Of a stretch of DNA of 64,000 nucleotides, positions 15,624 through 24,875 are shown in pieces; position 1 is the stretch's first letter, and each line of letters begins with the position of its first letter. Location of the stretch: positions 375,076 through 439,075 of the forward strand of contig CAZEHO010000001.1 of assembly GCA_964511945.1 (NCBI GenBank), given 5' to 3'. A program made the translations under genes and the position numbers. Below the pieces are notes generated by a model. It did not search any database, was not told where the DNA came from, and worked only from the letters and a program-made list of their open reading frames with translations. This DNA comes from CAZEHO01 sp964511945 (GTDB taxonomy: Bacteria > Actinomycetota > Acidimicrobiia > Spongiisociales > UBA11373).

Positions 15624-17261
15624 ATGACCAAACGCTCCGCGTTGATCGCGGTCGTGGTCATGCTCACCGTCGTCTTCGGCGGCCTCGCGGCGACCCTGGC
15701 GACCGGTACCACGCCCCAGCTCGGCCTCGACCTCCAGGGCGGCTTCTCGGTCGTTCTCGAGGCACCGGAAGGCACCGAGCCCGACGTTCTGGAGAAGGCC
15801 GTCGAGATCATGCGCCGCCGGATCGAAGCCCTCGGTGGCGTCCAGGAGCCCGAGATCGCGGTCGAAGGAGATCGCAACGTCGTCGTTCAGCTTCCGGGTG
15901 TGACGGAGCGTGACCGGGCACTCGCGGCAGTGGGGACCACCGGCCAGCTGGAATTCCGTCCGGTGCTCGACGTGAGCCCGGTGCTCGGGGTCAGCCCGCT
16001 GCTGCTCGAGGCCGCGATCGCCGAGAGTGCGGACGACTCGACCACCACCACTGTGGCCGGCGATGACACTACGACCACCACCACCGTTCCCGCTGATCCC
16101 CAGATCGTGCTGCCCGCCGGCATCTCGTTCTGCGATCCGGAACTCAGCGATGTCGATCAGCCCGGTTGCGTCGATGAGGAGACCGGCCTGACCGGTGTTC
16201 CCGACCCGGCGACCGAAGCGTGGCTGGCGGCCCGGTTGCCCGATGGATCGATCGGGACCGTGTACCACGTCGCTCCCGCCGAGGTCATCGGCTCAGACCT
16301 CACCAGTGCCGATCCCCGCTTCCAGCAGACCCGTTCCGGCGGCCAGGCCCCGATCGGGGTCGGCGGCGCCGGGGTCGGGGAGTGGGTGGTCGTGCTCGAC
16401 TTCAACTCCGAGGGAAGCACCAAGTTCGAGGAGACCACCAAGGAGCTCGCCGGGTACCCGATCGGCGACCCCCGCCGTCAGTTCGCCATTGTGCTCGACG
16501 GCATCGTCCAGTCGGCGCCGGCAATGGCAGCCGAGGTGAGTCCTGAGGAGGGGATCTCGGGCGGCAGCGCGGTGATCACCCTCGGTTCCGCCGCAGACCA
16601 GGAGGCACAGGCCAGGGACCTCTCGGTCGTACTTCGCTACGGCGCACTGCCGGTGGCATTCGAATTGCCGAGTGTGCAATCGGTGTCGGCCACGCTGGGT
16701 TCCGACTCGCTCACCGCCGGGCTGATCGCCGGCATCGGCGGTCTGGTGCTCGTCGCGGTGGCGATGATCCTGTATTACCGGGCGCTCGGCGTGGTGAACG
16801 TGATCGGCCTGGCCGTCTTCGGCTCGGTCGTTCTGGTCGTGTTCTCGCTGCTCGGCCAGCTTCAGGGCTACACCCTCACACTGGCCGGCGTCGCCGGGCT
16901 GATCGTGGCGATCGGCATCACCTCGGACTCCTACATCGTGTACTTCGAGCGAATCAAGGAAGAGGTCCACGCCGGCCGTTCGCTGCGCGGGGCTATCGAC
17001 CACGCCTTCAAGCGCAGCTTCCGCACCATTCTGACCGCTGACTTCGTGTCGCTGCTGGCAGCGCTGCTGCTGTTTTGGCTGGCGATCGGCGCCGTGAAGG
17101 GGTTCGCCCTGGCACTCGGGATAGCGACCGTGACCGACGTGATCGTCGCGTACTTCTACACCCGGCCGGCAGTCGCATTCCTGGCCCACACCAGGCTCGG
17201 TGAAGGTGGTTCGATGAGCATCCGAGGGGCAAGCGGTTCGGCAAAGGAGGTGGCGGCATGA
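15624..17261 (+). CDS. secD: protein translocase subunit SecD
   Basis: 545 aa. One N-terminal helix, the GLDLQGGFSV motif (residues 33-42), a large extracytoplasmic P1 region, then five C-terminal helices with the GIGGLVLVAVAMIL and AIGITSDSYIVYFERIKEE blocks. SecDF uses the proton gradient to pull exported proteins. About residues 137-152 form a Thr-rich linker (runs of TTTT) not seen in E. coli SecD. ATG start 3 bp after yajC; the stop overlaps secF. Confidence 0.95.
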   Translation: MTKRSALIAVVVMLTVVFGGLAATLATGTTPQLGLDLQGGFSVVLEAPEGTEPDVLEKAVEIMRRRIEALGGVQEPEIAVEGDRNVVVQLPGVTERDRALAAVGTTGQLEFRPVLDVSPVLGVSPLLLEAAIAESADDSTTTTVAGDDTTTTTTVPADPQIVLPAGISFCDPELSDVDQPGCVDEETGLTGVPDPATEAWLAARLPDGSIGTVYHVAPAEVIGSDLTSADPRFQQTRSGGQAPIGVGGAGVGEWVVVLDFNSEGSTKFEETTKELAGYPIGDPRRQFAIVLDGIVQSAPAMAAEVSPEEGISGGSAVITLGSAADQEAQARDLSVVLRYGALPVAFELPSVQSVSATLGSDSLTAGLIAGIGGLVLVAVAMILYYRALGVVNVIGLAVFGSVVLVVFSLLGQLQGYTLTLAGVAGLIVAIGITSDSYIVYFERIKEEVHAGRSLRGAIDHAFKRSFRTILTADFVSLLAALLLFWLAIGAVKGFALALGIATVTDVIVAYFYTRPAVAFLAHTRLGEGGSMSIRGASGSAKEVAA

Positions 17262-18325
17262 GTGTGTGGCGCGACCTGTACCACGGCGACACGAGCTTTG
17301 ACTTCGTCGGCAACCGGCGCCGTTGGTTCACATTCTCCGCCGTCATGCTGGTCATCTCGATCGCGGCGCTCGGTTTCCGGGGCCTGAACCTTGGGGTTGA
17401 TTTCGAGGGCGGCACGGTGGTGGAGACCGAAAACCCGGCCGGTGCCTCCGTTGCCGACGTGCGCGGGGCCATCGAGGGGATTGGGCTGGCCAACGCCAAG
17501 GTCCAGCTCACCGGGGGCGGCGCCGGGATCCGGGTGCAGACCCCGGCCCTGACGGCGGACGATGAGTCTCAGCTGGCGGCTGCGATTGCCGCGGAGGCGG
17601 GTGTGGAGCCCGACGATGCCAACCGGACCACCATCGGACCCACCTTCGGCGAGCAGATCACCCAGAAGGCGGTTCAGGCGCTCGTCATCTTCCTGATCGT
17701 CGCGGCCCTCTTCATCTGGATTCGGCTCGAGTGGAGGATGGCGTTCGCCGCGCTTGCTGCGCTGTTCCACGACCTGGCCTTGACCGCCGGCATCTACTCG
17801 CTGATCGGCTTCGAGGTGACGCCGGCCACGGTGATCGCGATTCTGACCATCCTCGGCTACTCGCTCTACGACACCGTTGTGGTCTTCGACAAGGTGCTGG
17901 AGAACGTGACCGAGCGGGGCGACAAGCACACCATCTCGGGCCTGGTGAACCTCTCGATGAATCAGGTGGTGATGCGGTCGATCAACACGTCGCTCACCAG
18001 CTTGCTGCCGATCGGCAGCCTCCTGTTCGTCGGCTCGTTCCTGCTGGGTGCGGCCACACTGCGCGAGTTCGCCCTCGCGCTGTTCATCGGGGTCGCCGCC
18101 GGGACCTACTCGTCGATCTTCGTTGCCGCTCCGCTGCTGGCCACCTGGAAGGAGCGCGAGGAACACTGGAAACAGGTGCGCCGGCGCTTGACCCGCAAGG
18201 GTGCCCTGGTCGAGGACGAGTTCGCCGCCCAGGACCGGATCCAGGACTCATCCGAAGTGGAAACCCTGGTCGAGGTTTCCGGAGCGACCCCCCGGGCCCC
18301 GCGGAAACGCCGCAAGCGCCGATAG
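17258..18325 (+). CDS. secF: protein translocase subunit SecF
   Basis: 355 aa with six membrane helices, the GVDFEGGTVVE motif near residue 47 and the GYSLYDTVVVFDKVLEN block in helix 4-5. A basic tail ends RKRRKRR. Partner of SecD, from which it is translated by an overlapping ATGA. Confidence 0.95.
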   Translation: MSVWRDLYHGDTSFDFVGNRRRWFTFSAVMLVISIAALGFRGLNLGVDFEGGTVVETENPAGASVADVRGAIEGIGLANAKVQLTGGGAGIRVQTPALTADDESQLAAAIAAEAGVEPDDANRTTIGPTFGEQITQKAVQALVIFLIVAALFIWIRLEWRMAFAALAALFHDLALTAGIYSLIGFEVTPATVIAILTILGYSLYDTVVVFDKVLENVTERGDKHTISGLVNLSMNQVVMRSINTSLTSLLPIGSLLFVGSFLLGAATLREFALALFIGVAAGTYSSIFVAAPLLATWKEREEHWKQVRRRLTRKGALVEDEFAAQDRIQDSSEVETLVEVSGATPRAPRKRRKRR

Positions 18326-18382
18326 GCCGCCACCTCGGCGTGGCGGGTCCCGGCCGGACATGGTCTGGCCGGGACCACTGCG

Positions 18383-18388
18383 TACAAT
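18383..18388 (+). promoter_or_regulatory. -10 box of rel
   Basis: TACAAT 47 bp before the rel GTG, in the only intergenic space between secF and rel. Confidence 0.55.
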
Positions 18389-18435
18389 CGCCTCCTGGTG
18401 GGGCGGCTCTCTCGCTCCCCAGGGAAGGCGCAGGC

Positions 18436-20628
18436 GTGACGGTCTCTGAGGTCTACGACCACATCGTCGTCGATGACATCGAGCCGGTACTGCGCGCCTT
18501 CTCCGCGGCCCATCCCGGGACCGACGAGAGCCCAATCATCGAGGCCTTCAAGGTGGCCGCTGAGCGTCACGAAGGCCAGTACCGCAAGAGCGGCGACCTC
18601 TACATCACGCACCCGCTGGCGGTGGCGCTCTTTCTGGCGCAGTACGGCCTCGACACCGACACCGTCGTGGCCGCCCTGCTGCACGACACGGTGGAGGACA
18701 CAGACATCACCCTGTCGCAGATCCGCAAGCAGTTCGGCGAGACCGCCGCCTTGCTCATCGACGGGGTTACCAAGCTCGATCGGGTCCGATTCTCCAACCG
18801 CGAGGAACAGCAGGCAGCCACCATCCGCAAGATGGTGCTCGCAATGGCCAAGGACGTCCGTGTCCTGCTCATCAAACTGGCCGATCGGCTCCACAACGTG
18901 CGGACCCTCGACGCGCTGCCCCCGAAGAAGCAGCAGCGCATCGCGGCGGAAACCATCGATGTGTTTGCCCCGCTGGCGCACCGGCTCGGTGCCCAGGAAA
19001 TCAAGCACGAGATGGAGGACCGCTGCTTCGCGATCCTTCATCCCCGGCGCTATGGCGAGATTCAGGAACTGCTCCGAATCCGGGCGCCGGAGCGGGATGC
19101 CTACATCACCGACGTTGTCGGCCGGGTGGAGACGATGTTGCGGGAGCACGGTATCGAAGCCGAGGTTTCGGGGCGTCCGAAGCACACCTACTCGATCTAC
19201 CGCAAGATGGTCGGAGCCGGCCTCACCTTCGAGGAGATCCACGACCTGATCGGGATCCGCATCGTCACCGACGAGGTCAGCGACTGCTACGGGGCTCTCG
19301 GCATCATCCACACCCGGTGGCCGCCCGTGCACGGGCGGTTCAAGGACTACATCGCGATGCCCAAGTTCAACCTGTATCAGAGCCTCCACACCACGGTGCT
19401 CGGGCCGGATCGCAAGCCGCTCGAGGTCCAGATCCGGACGCAGGAGATGCACGACCGGGCGGAGCACGGGATCGCATCCCACTGGCGGTACAAGGAGGGT
19501 GTGGTCGGGATACCGCCGGACGTGGAGTCGGTGAGGACGATCGCGTACCTGTCCGAGGACTACGAGGACCCGAACGAGTTCCTGGCGGGCCTCAAGCTCG
19601 ATCTCTACCACGATGAAGTGTTCGTCCTCACCCCGCGAGGTGACGTGAAGACGCTGCCGGCCGGATCGACCCCGGTGGACTTTGCCTACTCGATTCATAC
19701 CGAGGTCGGACACCGCTGCTCGGGGGCGAGAGTGAACGGGCGGTTGGTTCCGCTCGATACCCGTCTCGAATCCGGCGACATCGTCGACGTTGTGCGGTCG
19801 AACTCACCCGATGCGGGGCCGAGCCGGGATTGGCTGACCTTCGTCCGCACCTCGCGTGCTTCGGCCAAGATCCGGCAGTGGTTCAGCCGGGAGCGGCGGG
19901 AGAACGCCGTCTCCGAGGGCCGCGACCTGGTGGTCCGGCTGGTTCGCAAGGAGGGGCTCGGTCTGCAGGCCGGCCGGCGTGACACCGCACTGGCCGAGTT
20001 GGCGGCGGCGATGGGCTACCACGAACTCGACGGGATGTTTCAGGCGGTCGGCGAGAACAACGTGCAGGCGGCCACCATCGTGCAGCGGCTGGTTCGCATC
20101 CTGCACCCCGAGCAGGACGCCGAGACCGAGCCCGAAGACGCACTGCCGCCGCCGCTGCCGCGGCGCGACCGCCAGCCGTCGCGTGGTGTTGTTGTCGAGG
20201 GGCTCGAGGACATGTGGGTCCGCATGGCCCGCTGCTGTGCTCCGGTGCCCGGTGACGACATCGTTGGGTTCGTCACCGTGGGCCGCGGGGTGTCTGTCCA
20301 CCGCGCCGACTGCACCAACATCGGGTCGCTGGGGGATCGGGCGGAGCGCATGGTCGATGTGTCCTGGGGCGCAGATCAGAGTGAGACCTTCGCAGTGTGG
20401 GTGCAGATCGAGGCGCTGGATCGTCCCAAGCTGCTCAAGGACGTGACGACGGCGCTCACCGATGTCGGCGTGGACATCGTCGCCTCGTCGTCGGGGTCGG
20501 GACGCGATCGGGTGGCGATCATCCGCTTCGAGGTGGAGCTCTCCGACGTCACCCAGCTGGAGCGGGCCCTGGGCGAGCTGAAGAACGTAGAGGGCGTCTA
20601 CGACGCGTACCGGTTGAAGACGGGGTAG
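18436..20628 (+). CDS. rel: bifunctional (p)ppGpp synthetase/hydrolase Rel
   Basis: 730 aa. Domains in order: HD hydrolase (His83-Asp84 in HDTVED), synthetase (RFKD at 301-304, the charge pattern of bifunctional enzymes), TGS from about 393, a Cys-containing helical/zinc-finger region (RCCAPVPGDD) and a C-terminal ACT domain from about 650. It makes and degrades the stringent-response alarmone. GTG 18436 is chosen because a GGGAAGG site precedes it; the frame is open far upstream inside secF. Confidence 0.96.
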   Translation: MTVSEVYDHIVVDDIEPVLRAFSAAHPGTDESPIIEAFKVAAERHEGQYRKSGDLYITHPLAVALFLAQYGLDTDTVVAALLHDTVEDTDITLSQIRKQFGETAALLIDGVTKLDRVRFSNREEQQAATIRKMVLAMAKDVRVLLIKLADRLHNVRTLDALPPKKQQRIAAETIDVFAPLAHRLGAQEIKHEMEDRCFAILHPRRYGEIQELLRIRAPERDAYITDVVGRVETMLREHGIEAEVSGRPKHTYSIYRKMVGAGLTFEEIHDLIGIRIVTDEVSDCYGALGIIHTRWPPVHGRFKDYIAMPKFNLYQSLHTTVLGPDRKPLEVQIRTQEMHDRAEHGIASHWRYKEGVVGIPPDVESVRTIAYLSEDYEDPNEFLAGLKLDLYHDEVFVLTPRGDVKTLPAGSTPVDFAYSIHTEVGHRCSGARVNGRLVPLDTRLESGDIVDVVRSNSPDAGPSRDWLTFVRTSRASAKIRQWFSRERRENAVSEGRDLVVRLVRKEGLGLQAGRRDTALAELAAAMGYHELDGMFQAVGENNVQAATIVQRLVRILHPEQDAETEPEDALPPPLPRRDRQPSRGVVVEGLEDMWVRMARCCAPVPGDDIVGFVTVGRGVSVHRADCTNIGSLGDRAERMVDVSWGADQSETFAVWVQIEALDRPKLLKDVTTALTDVGVDIVASSSGSGRDRVAIIRFEVELSDVTQLERALGELKNVEGVYDAYRLKTG

Positions 20629-20710
20629 CGGGGCCTGTCGTTCAACAGCTCAAGTTCGGCGCCTCGGGGTCCGAAACCACCAGTATCGACCCGATACCAC
20701 CGAGGTGGCC

Positions 20711-22093
20711 ATGACCCAACCTGGGCACGCGCCGGGGCGCTGGCGCCTTTCGGCCTGCGCCGAGCGCCGGCGCCGCATGCCGCGAGCCGCCCTAAGCGAG
20801 GGAGGGTTCACCATCGTTGAGGTGATGGTGGCCTTGGTCCTCCTGGCCTTGCTCGGTACTGCGGTTTCATCCTCGCTGCGCGCTTCTCTCACCAGCACGA
20901 GGCAGACCCGTTTTCGCCAGGAAGCTACCTCTCTCGCCATGAAGCAGCTGGAAGAGATCCGCATTCTCGATTGGGATCATGTCGGGTTGGCGTACGTCCA
21001 CCCTGACGACCCACTGACCAGCGACTCAGGACTGGTTTTGCTCGCGTCCGCATCCGGGCTCGCGGAGGATGAATCGCTCGTGTTGTGCAGTACCGGTGGT
21101 ATAGCGCCGCTCTCGGTCCGGACCGTTGACGATGTGGATTACTCCGTCTGGGCCTACATCACCGATGCTGGCAATAGCGTCCGGCGCGCGGTCGTGCTGG
21201 TTGCCTGGGAAGTCGAGGGCAACGCCGGTTCCTACAGCTCTTCAGCGCTTCTGTCGTCGACATCGCAGGGCAACAGGTCATTCGTGCGGGTGTGGCCCGA
21301 TGCGGCAGTGATGGCCGAATCGTCGGTCTCGCTCGACTCCGGTGCCAGTCTCATATCCCATCCGGCCAGCGCGGAAGGAGCCGATCTGTTGACCAACGGC
21401 AGCGGATTCGGGCCCGGCGCCACTGTGGAGGGTGATGTGCTGACGGGCGGGACTGCGAGCTTCGATGCCGATCTCATCTCTGGATCAGTTGTGAGCGGTG
21501 TGGGCACCGTCTTCGAGGGCCTCTCCGCTACAGAAACAGGGGCGTGGAGAGACGCGGTCCTGGAAGAGGCTCAGGGCGGAGGTGTCGTTGCTGGCGACGT
21601 GACATTTGCGGATGAGACCATCACCGCTCCTTTGTTCGTCAGCGGCTCGATCACGTTTTCCGGAAGCGTTACGATTTCGGGCTCCGGTCCCATCTTTGCC
21701 GGGCAGTCGATCGCCCTGATTGCCGGGGCCGATGTAGCCGCCGACGGTGCCTACCTCGTAGCTGACGGCGCGGTGACGATGAGCTCGCTTGCCGGCTATC
21801 GCAGCACCGACCCGGTCTCGGGCGGTGTTGTCTCCTTCAACCAATCGGTTACGGCGCTGCAGCTTCAGGGTGGGGTCGTCGGATCCATGCAGGGAGTGGC
21901 GTACGCGCCTTTCGGCGGGATCATCCTGCAAGGCGCGCGGTCCTGGAAAGGGTCTCTCGTCGCTGGGGGTAGTTCCGGCAAGGGTGCAGTTGAGGTCTCA
22001 GCCAGCTCCGGAATCGAGTACCCAGTGGGCTTGACGCCTGCCTCGGGGCTGTTGCAGGTCGCGGCGACGGGAATCGGAACCTGCGGTGGCTGA
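20711..22093 (+). CDS. minor pilin-like protein with prepilin signal and long C-terminal domain
   Basis: 460 aa. A class III signal is clear: ...SEGG|FTIVEVMVALVLL, with Gly before the cleavage site and Glu at +5, then a pilin helix. Beyond about residue 200 it is very rich in Gly/Ser/Val in short beta-like repeats (ISGSVVSG, TFSGSVTISGSG), resembling bactofilin or beta-solenoid folds. Start 20711 has GAGG upstream but gives a 33-residue leader; ATG 20777 would give a 10-residue leader. First of three pilin-type genes that overlap; probably a PilV-like tip or adhesin protein. Confidence 0.75.
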   Translation: MTQPGHAPGRWRLSACAERRRRMPRAALSEGGFTIVEVMVALVLLALLGTAVSSSLRASLTSTRQTRFRQEATSLAMKQLEEIRILDWDHVGLAYVHPDDPLTSDSGLVLLASASGLAEDESLVLCSTGGIAPLSVRTVDDVDYSVWAYITDAGNSVRRAVVLVAWEVEGNAGSYSSSALLSSTSQGNRSFVRVWPDAAVMAESSVSLDSGASLISHPASAEGADLLTNGSGFGPGATVEGDVLTGGTASFDADLISGSVVSGVGTVFEGLSATETGAWRDAVLEEAQGGGVVAGDVTFADETITAPLFVSGSITFSGSVTISGSGPIFAGQSIALIAGADVAADGAYLVADGAVTMSSLAGYRSTDPVSGGVVSFNQSVTALQLQGGVVGSMQGVAYAPFGGIILQGARSWKGSLVAGGSSGKGAVEVSASSGIEYPVGLTPASGLLQVAATGIGTCGG

Positions 22094-22691
22094 GCCCCGG
22101 AGTAAAGCGGAGGCCTGTTCGTGCCGAAGATGCGCGAAGGGGCGAACCTCGTATCCCGGCCGCAGCCACCGCGGTGAATCGACGAACAACCGTCACGAAG
22201 AAGCAGGGTTCACGCTCGTGGAGCTGGCACTCGCTATGGCCGGTGTCATTCTCACATCCGCGCTTCTGGTGGGGTGGTTCGTGACCGTCAACGGTGTGGA
22301 GGCGGCCCAGGGAGACGCTGACACAGCTGCTCGCCAGGCAGTGGTCGCGCGGGAGCGAATCACGCGAGATCTGCGCAGGGCGCGAGCTCTCACCACGGCT
22401 TCGGCGACCGAGATCGCCATTTGGCTGGATGACGATGGAGATGCCGTGACGGATCCCGGAGAGCAGGTCTACTGGCAAATCATCCCTGGCGGCGCGCTGG
22501 TGCGCTCGTCCGACGGAATCGATCTGGTGGTGGCGGATGCCGTCGACTCCCTTCGAAGTTCGTTCTCATTCGATGCCGATGAAGCCGCGCTGGTGGGCAG
22601 GGTCGACGTACTGGTAACCATCGAATCGGGTGGCAGCACGCGCATGGTCGAAGTGTCCATTCACCTACGGAACACGAGGGATTACCTGTGA
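22086..22691 (+). CDS. minor pilin-like protein (PilW/GspJ type)
   Basis: 201 aa. The prepilin motif AG|FTLVELALAMAGVI is at residue about 41, followed by a single helix and a small beta domain containing VARERITRDLRRARAL, typical of PilW/GspJ-like minor pilins. The leader is unusually long (40 residues, several Cys) because the only ATG/GTG/TTG in frame is GTG 22086, which overlaps the preceding stop region; another start codon could be used. It overlaps the next gene. Confidence 0.72.
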   Translation: MAEPRSKAEACSCRRCAKGRTSYPGRSHRGESTNNRHEEAGFTLVELALAMAGVILTSALLVGWFVTVNGVEAAQGDADTAARQAVVARERITRDLRRARALTTASATEIAIWLDDDGDAVTDPGEQVYWQIIPGGALVRSSDGIDLVVADAVDSLRSSFSFDADEAALVGRVDVLVTIESGGSTRMVEVSIHLRNTRDYL

Positions 22692-24082
22692 TGCATGTAC
22701 GGGACCGGATCAAGCATCGTTCCGGCGAAGAGGGTGTGGTGGCCGTCATGGTGCTCTTGCTCGGGTTCGCGCTGATGATCATGGCCGTGGTGGTGACGAC
22801 GCGAGCAATGAACCATGCACGCGTGACACTGTTGGATGCTCGCTGGGAGCAGGCGCTCTACGTAGCGGAGTCGGGTCTCAACGTGGGTTCGTTCACCCTC
22901 GAGGATTTCCCCACTTTCACCACTGGAGAAGCCCAGCCGGGGACGTTCCTGGGCAGGGAGGACGAACGGGCGTGGGTCGTTGCCACCGCCGATGCCAGGC
23001 CCGAGACAGATCTGGTGTCAACGCCGGAGGGCGAGTACGTGCTGGTCAAGCCGAGCAACGCCGACGTTTTGTACTCTGTGGGGTTCGTCCCTTCCCGAGC
23101 CGACAGCAGCAGACGGGTTCGGGTCTTGAGCGCCGAGGTGGGCGAGGTAATGGTGCCGGGACCGTGGCCGATGACCTATGGCTTCCTCTCGGGTGGCGAC
23201 CTTTCCATCTCGGGCAACCCCAATCTGACGTCCGCTGAGGAGATGGGTCTCCATTCCAACGGTGAGTTGAACATAAGTGGGACCGTCACCGTCGACGGCT
23301 GTGCGACCGCCGCTGGTGGATACGTAAACTCTGGCGACCTGTACCAATCGGCCGGATGCGAGCTTCCCGGAGAGCAACCTGTCGTCGTTATCCCCGATGT
23401 GGGCCCGCGGCAGTTCTGGAATCTCAGCGAATACGACTTGTGCCCGAGCGGCGCGGTGCGGGCCGGACCGGCACATCCGCTCTTTGGGAGTACCGCGACC
23501 GACGAACCGTGCTCGGGAAGCGTTCTCACGGCTGATGCATCAGTCCCCTACCGGGGATGGAAGTTCAACGGATGCTGTGACTCGAAAATGGGGGCGTTCT
23601 GGCTCCTCGACTCTGAGTCACCGGGGGATGGGGTCTACTACGTGTACCACGGCTCGGTGGAAATGAGCAAGGACGTCGGAACGCCCACCAATCCCTGGCA
23701 GGCAACAGTCCTGGTAGAGGGCGAGGGCTCTTGCAGCAGCATCGTTGGGGGAGATGTCCTCGTCTCGGGCAACCCCTCGATGACCGCGGCTCCTGGGGCA
23801 TCGAGCCTGATGGTTTCCGCCGGCAGAGATCTCGAGATCAGCGGCAATCCCGACATGGTGCTCGCCGGCATCCTCGCCGCTCACGAGCAGGTCAAACTGA
23901 ACGGCAACCCGGTCATTGTTGAGGGCGGGTTCATTGCCCAGGAGGCATGCAATTCGGAAGAGGACAACATTCAGTTCACCGAAGTCAGTGGCAACTTCAC
24001 CGTCGACAACTCCGGCGCGATCGAGAGCCCGTTCTCGGCCCTCGTCGGCGAGACGGCATTGACGTTCTGGGATGAGCTGTAA
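22688..24082 (+). CDS. PilX-like pilus protein with SGNP repeats
   Basis: 464 aa. Residues 14-45 (GEEGVVAVMVLLLGFAL) resemble the PilX N-terminal helix, which like this one lacks Glu+5. The long C-terminal part contains repeated SGNP units (LSISGNPNL, VLVSGNPSM, LEISGNPDM, VKLNGNPVI) about 25-200 residues apart, which suggests a beta-solenoid, plus several Cys that may form disulfides outside the cell. GTG 22688 or ATG 22691. Likely the tip-complex or adhesin component of the type IV pilus encoded at 34-44 kb. Confidence 0.7.
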   Translation: MMHVRDRIKHRSGEEGVVAVMVLLLGFALMIMAVVVTTRAMNHARVTLLDARWEQALYVAESGLNVGSFTLEDFPTFTTGEAQPGTFLGREDERAWVVATADARPETDLVSTPEGEYVLVKPSNADVLYSVGFVPSRADSSRRVRVLSAEVGEVMVPGPWPMTYGFLSGGDLSISGNPNLTSAEEMGLHSNGELNISGTVTVDGCATAAGGYVNSGDLYQSAGCELPGEQPVVVIPDVGPRQFWNLSEYDLCPSGAVRAGPAHPLFGSTATDEPCSGSVLTADASVPYRGWKFNGCCDSKMGAFWLLDSESPGDGVYYVYHGSVEMSKDVGTPTNPWQATVLVEGEGSCSSIVGGDVLVSGNPSMTAAPGASSLMVSAGRDLEISGNPDMVLAGILAAHEQVKLNGNPVIVEGGFIAQEACNSEEDNIQFTEVSGNFTVDNSGAIESPFSALVGETALTFWDEL

Positions 24083-24204
24083 TCCGCGGCCGGGATTGTG
24101 ATCCCCTCCATGGGCGCTGAGCATTCGGTGGCCGGCCGATAGCCCATCCGTCGCCCGGGCCGGATCCAGTCGCCATTGAGGGCCGGCCATTGAGCCGCGA
24201 CACC

Positions 24205-24210
24205 TATCCT
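24205..24210 (+). promoter_or_regulatory. -10 box of the metallo-hydrolase/hisS/aspS operon
   Basis: TATCCT eight bases before the ATG at 24219 with no Shine-Dalgarno: leaderless arrangement. The 122 bp between 24083 and here otherwise hold only a weak GGGAT/ATCCC hairpin and a direct CCATTGAG repeat. Confidence 0.55.
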
Positions 24211-24218
24211 CCCTCTTC

Positions 24219-24875
24219 ATGCCACTTCACCTTGCCGCGGCGCCGCTGTGGGTCGCTCAGACCAACTGCTACGTCATCGCTGCCGAGCGCGGCGGTCCCG
24301 GGGTCATCGTCGACGCGCCGCCCGATCCGGCGGCGGTGGCACAGATCGTCGAGCACGGCGACATCATCCCGGTGGCCCTGCTGGCGACTCACGGGCACAT
24401 CGATCACGTGGGCGGCGCCGGTGCGGTGGTGACCAAGTACGCGGTGTCTGCCTACCTCCATCCCGACGACGATTGGCTGGCGATGGATCCGGAAGGGCAG
24501 CTGAGATCCCTCTTCGGAATGGTGCCGCCCGGCGATTTCGCTCCGCCGGAGCGGTATGAGGCTCTCGCCGACGGTCAGGTGCTCGAAATCGCCGGCCTCA
24601 GGTTCGATGTGCTGCACACCCCGGGCCATACCCCGGGCCACTGCTGCTTCCACATTTCCGCCGACGGAGTGCTGTTCTCCGGCGATCAACTGTTCGCCGG
24701 CTCGATCGGCCGGACCGACCTGCCCGGAGGCGACTACGACACCCTGATGCGCTCCATGGAGGACAAGCTGGTGCCGCTCCCCGGCAACACCGACGTTTTT
24801 CCCGGCCACGGACCCGCCACTACGCTGGCCCGGGAGCTGCAGACCAACCCCTTCCTGCAGGCTTTTCGCACGTGA
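24219..24875 (+). CDS. MBL-fold metallo-hydrolase (glyoxalase II-like)
   Basis: 218 aa. The metallo-beta-lactamase zinc signature H58-x-H60-x-D62-H63 (THGHIDH) is intact, with further ligands in HTPGHTPGHCC, SGDQLFAGSIGRTD and the final GHGPAT. The family hydrolyses thioesters such as S-lactoylglutathione analogues; the substrate here is unknown. The order MBL-hisS is the same as in mycobacteria. The stop overlaps hisS. Confidence 0.88.
   Translation: MPLHLAAAPLWVAQTNCYVIAAERGGPGVIVDAPPDPAAVAQIVEHGDIIPVALLATHGHIDHVGGAGAVVTKYAVSAYLHPDDDWLAMDPEGQLRSLFGMVPPGDFAPPERYEALADGQVLEIAGLRFDVLHTPGHTPGHCCFHISADGVLFSGDQLFAGSIGRTDLPGGDYDTLMRSMEDKLVPLPGNTDVFPGHGPATTLARELQTNPFLQAFRT

Noticed and set aside
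24093..24110. GGGAT/ATCCC hairpin after the PilX-like gene as an intrinsic terminator
   Set aside because: Stem of only 5 bp and no T-run.
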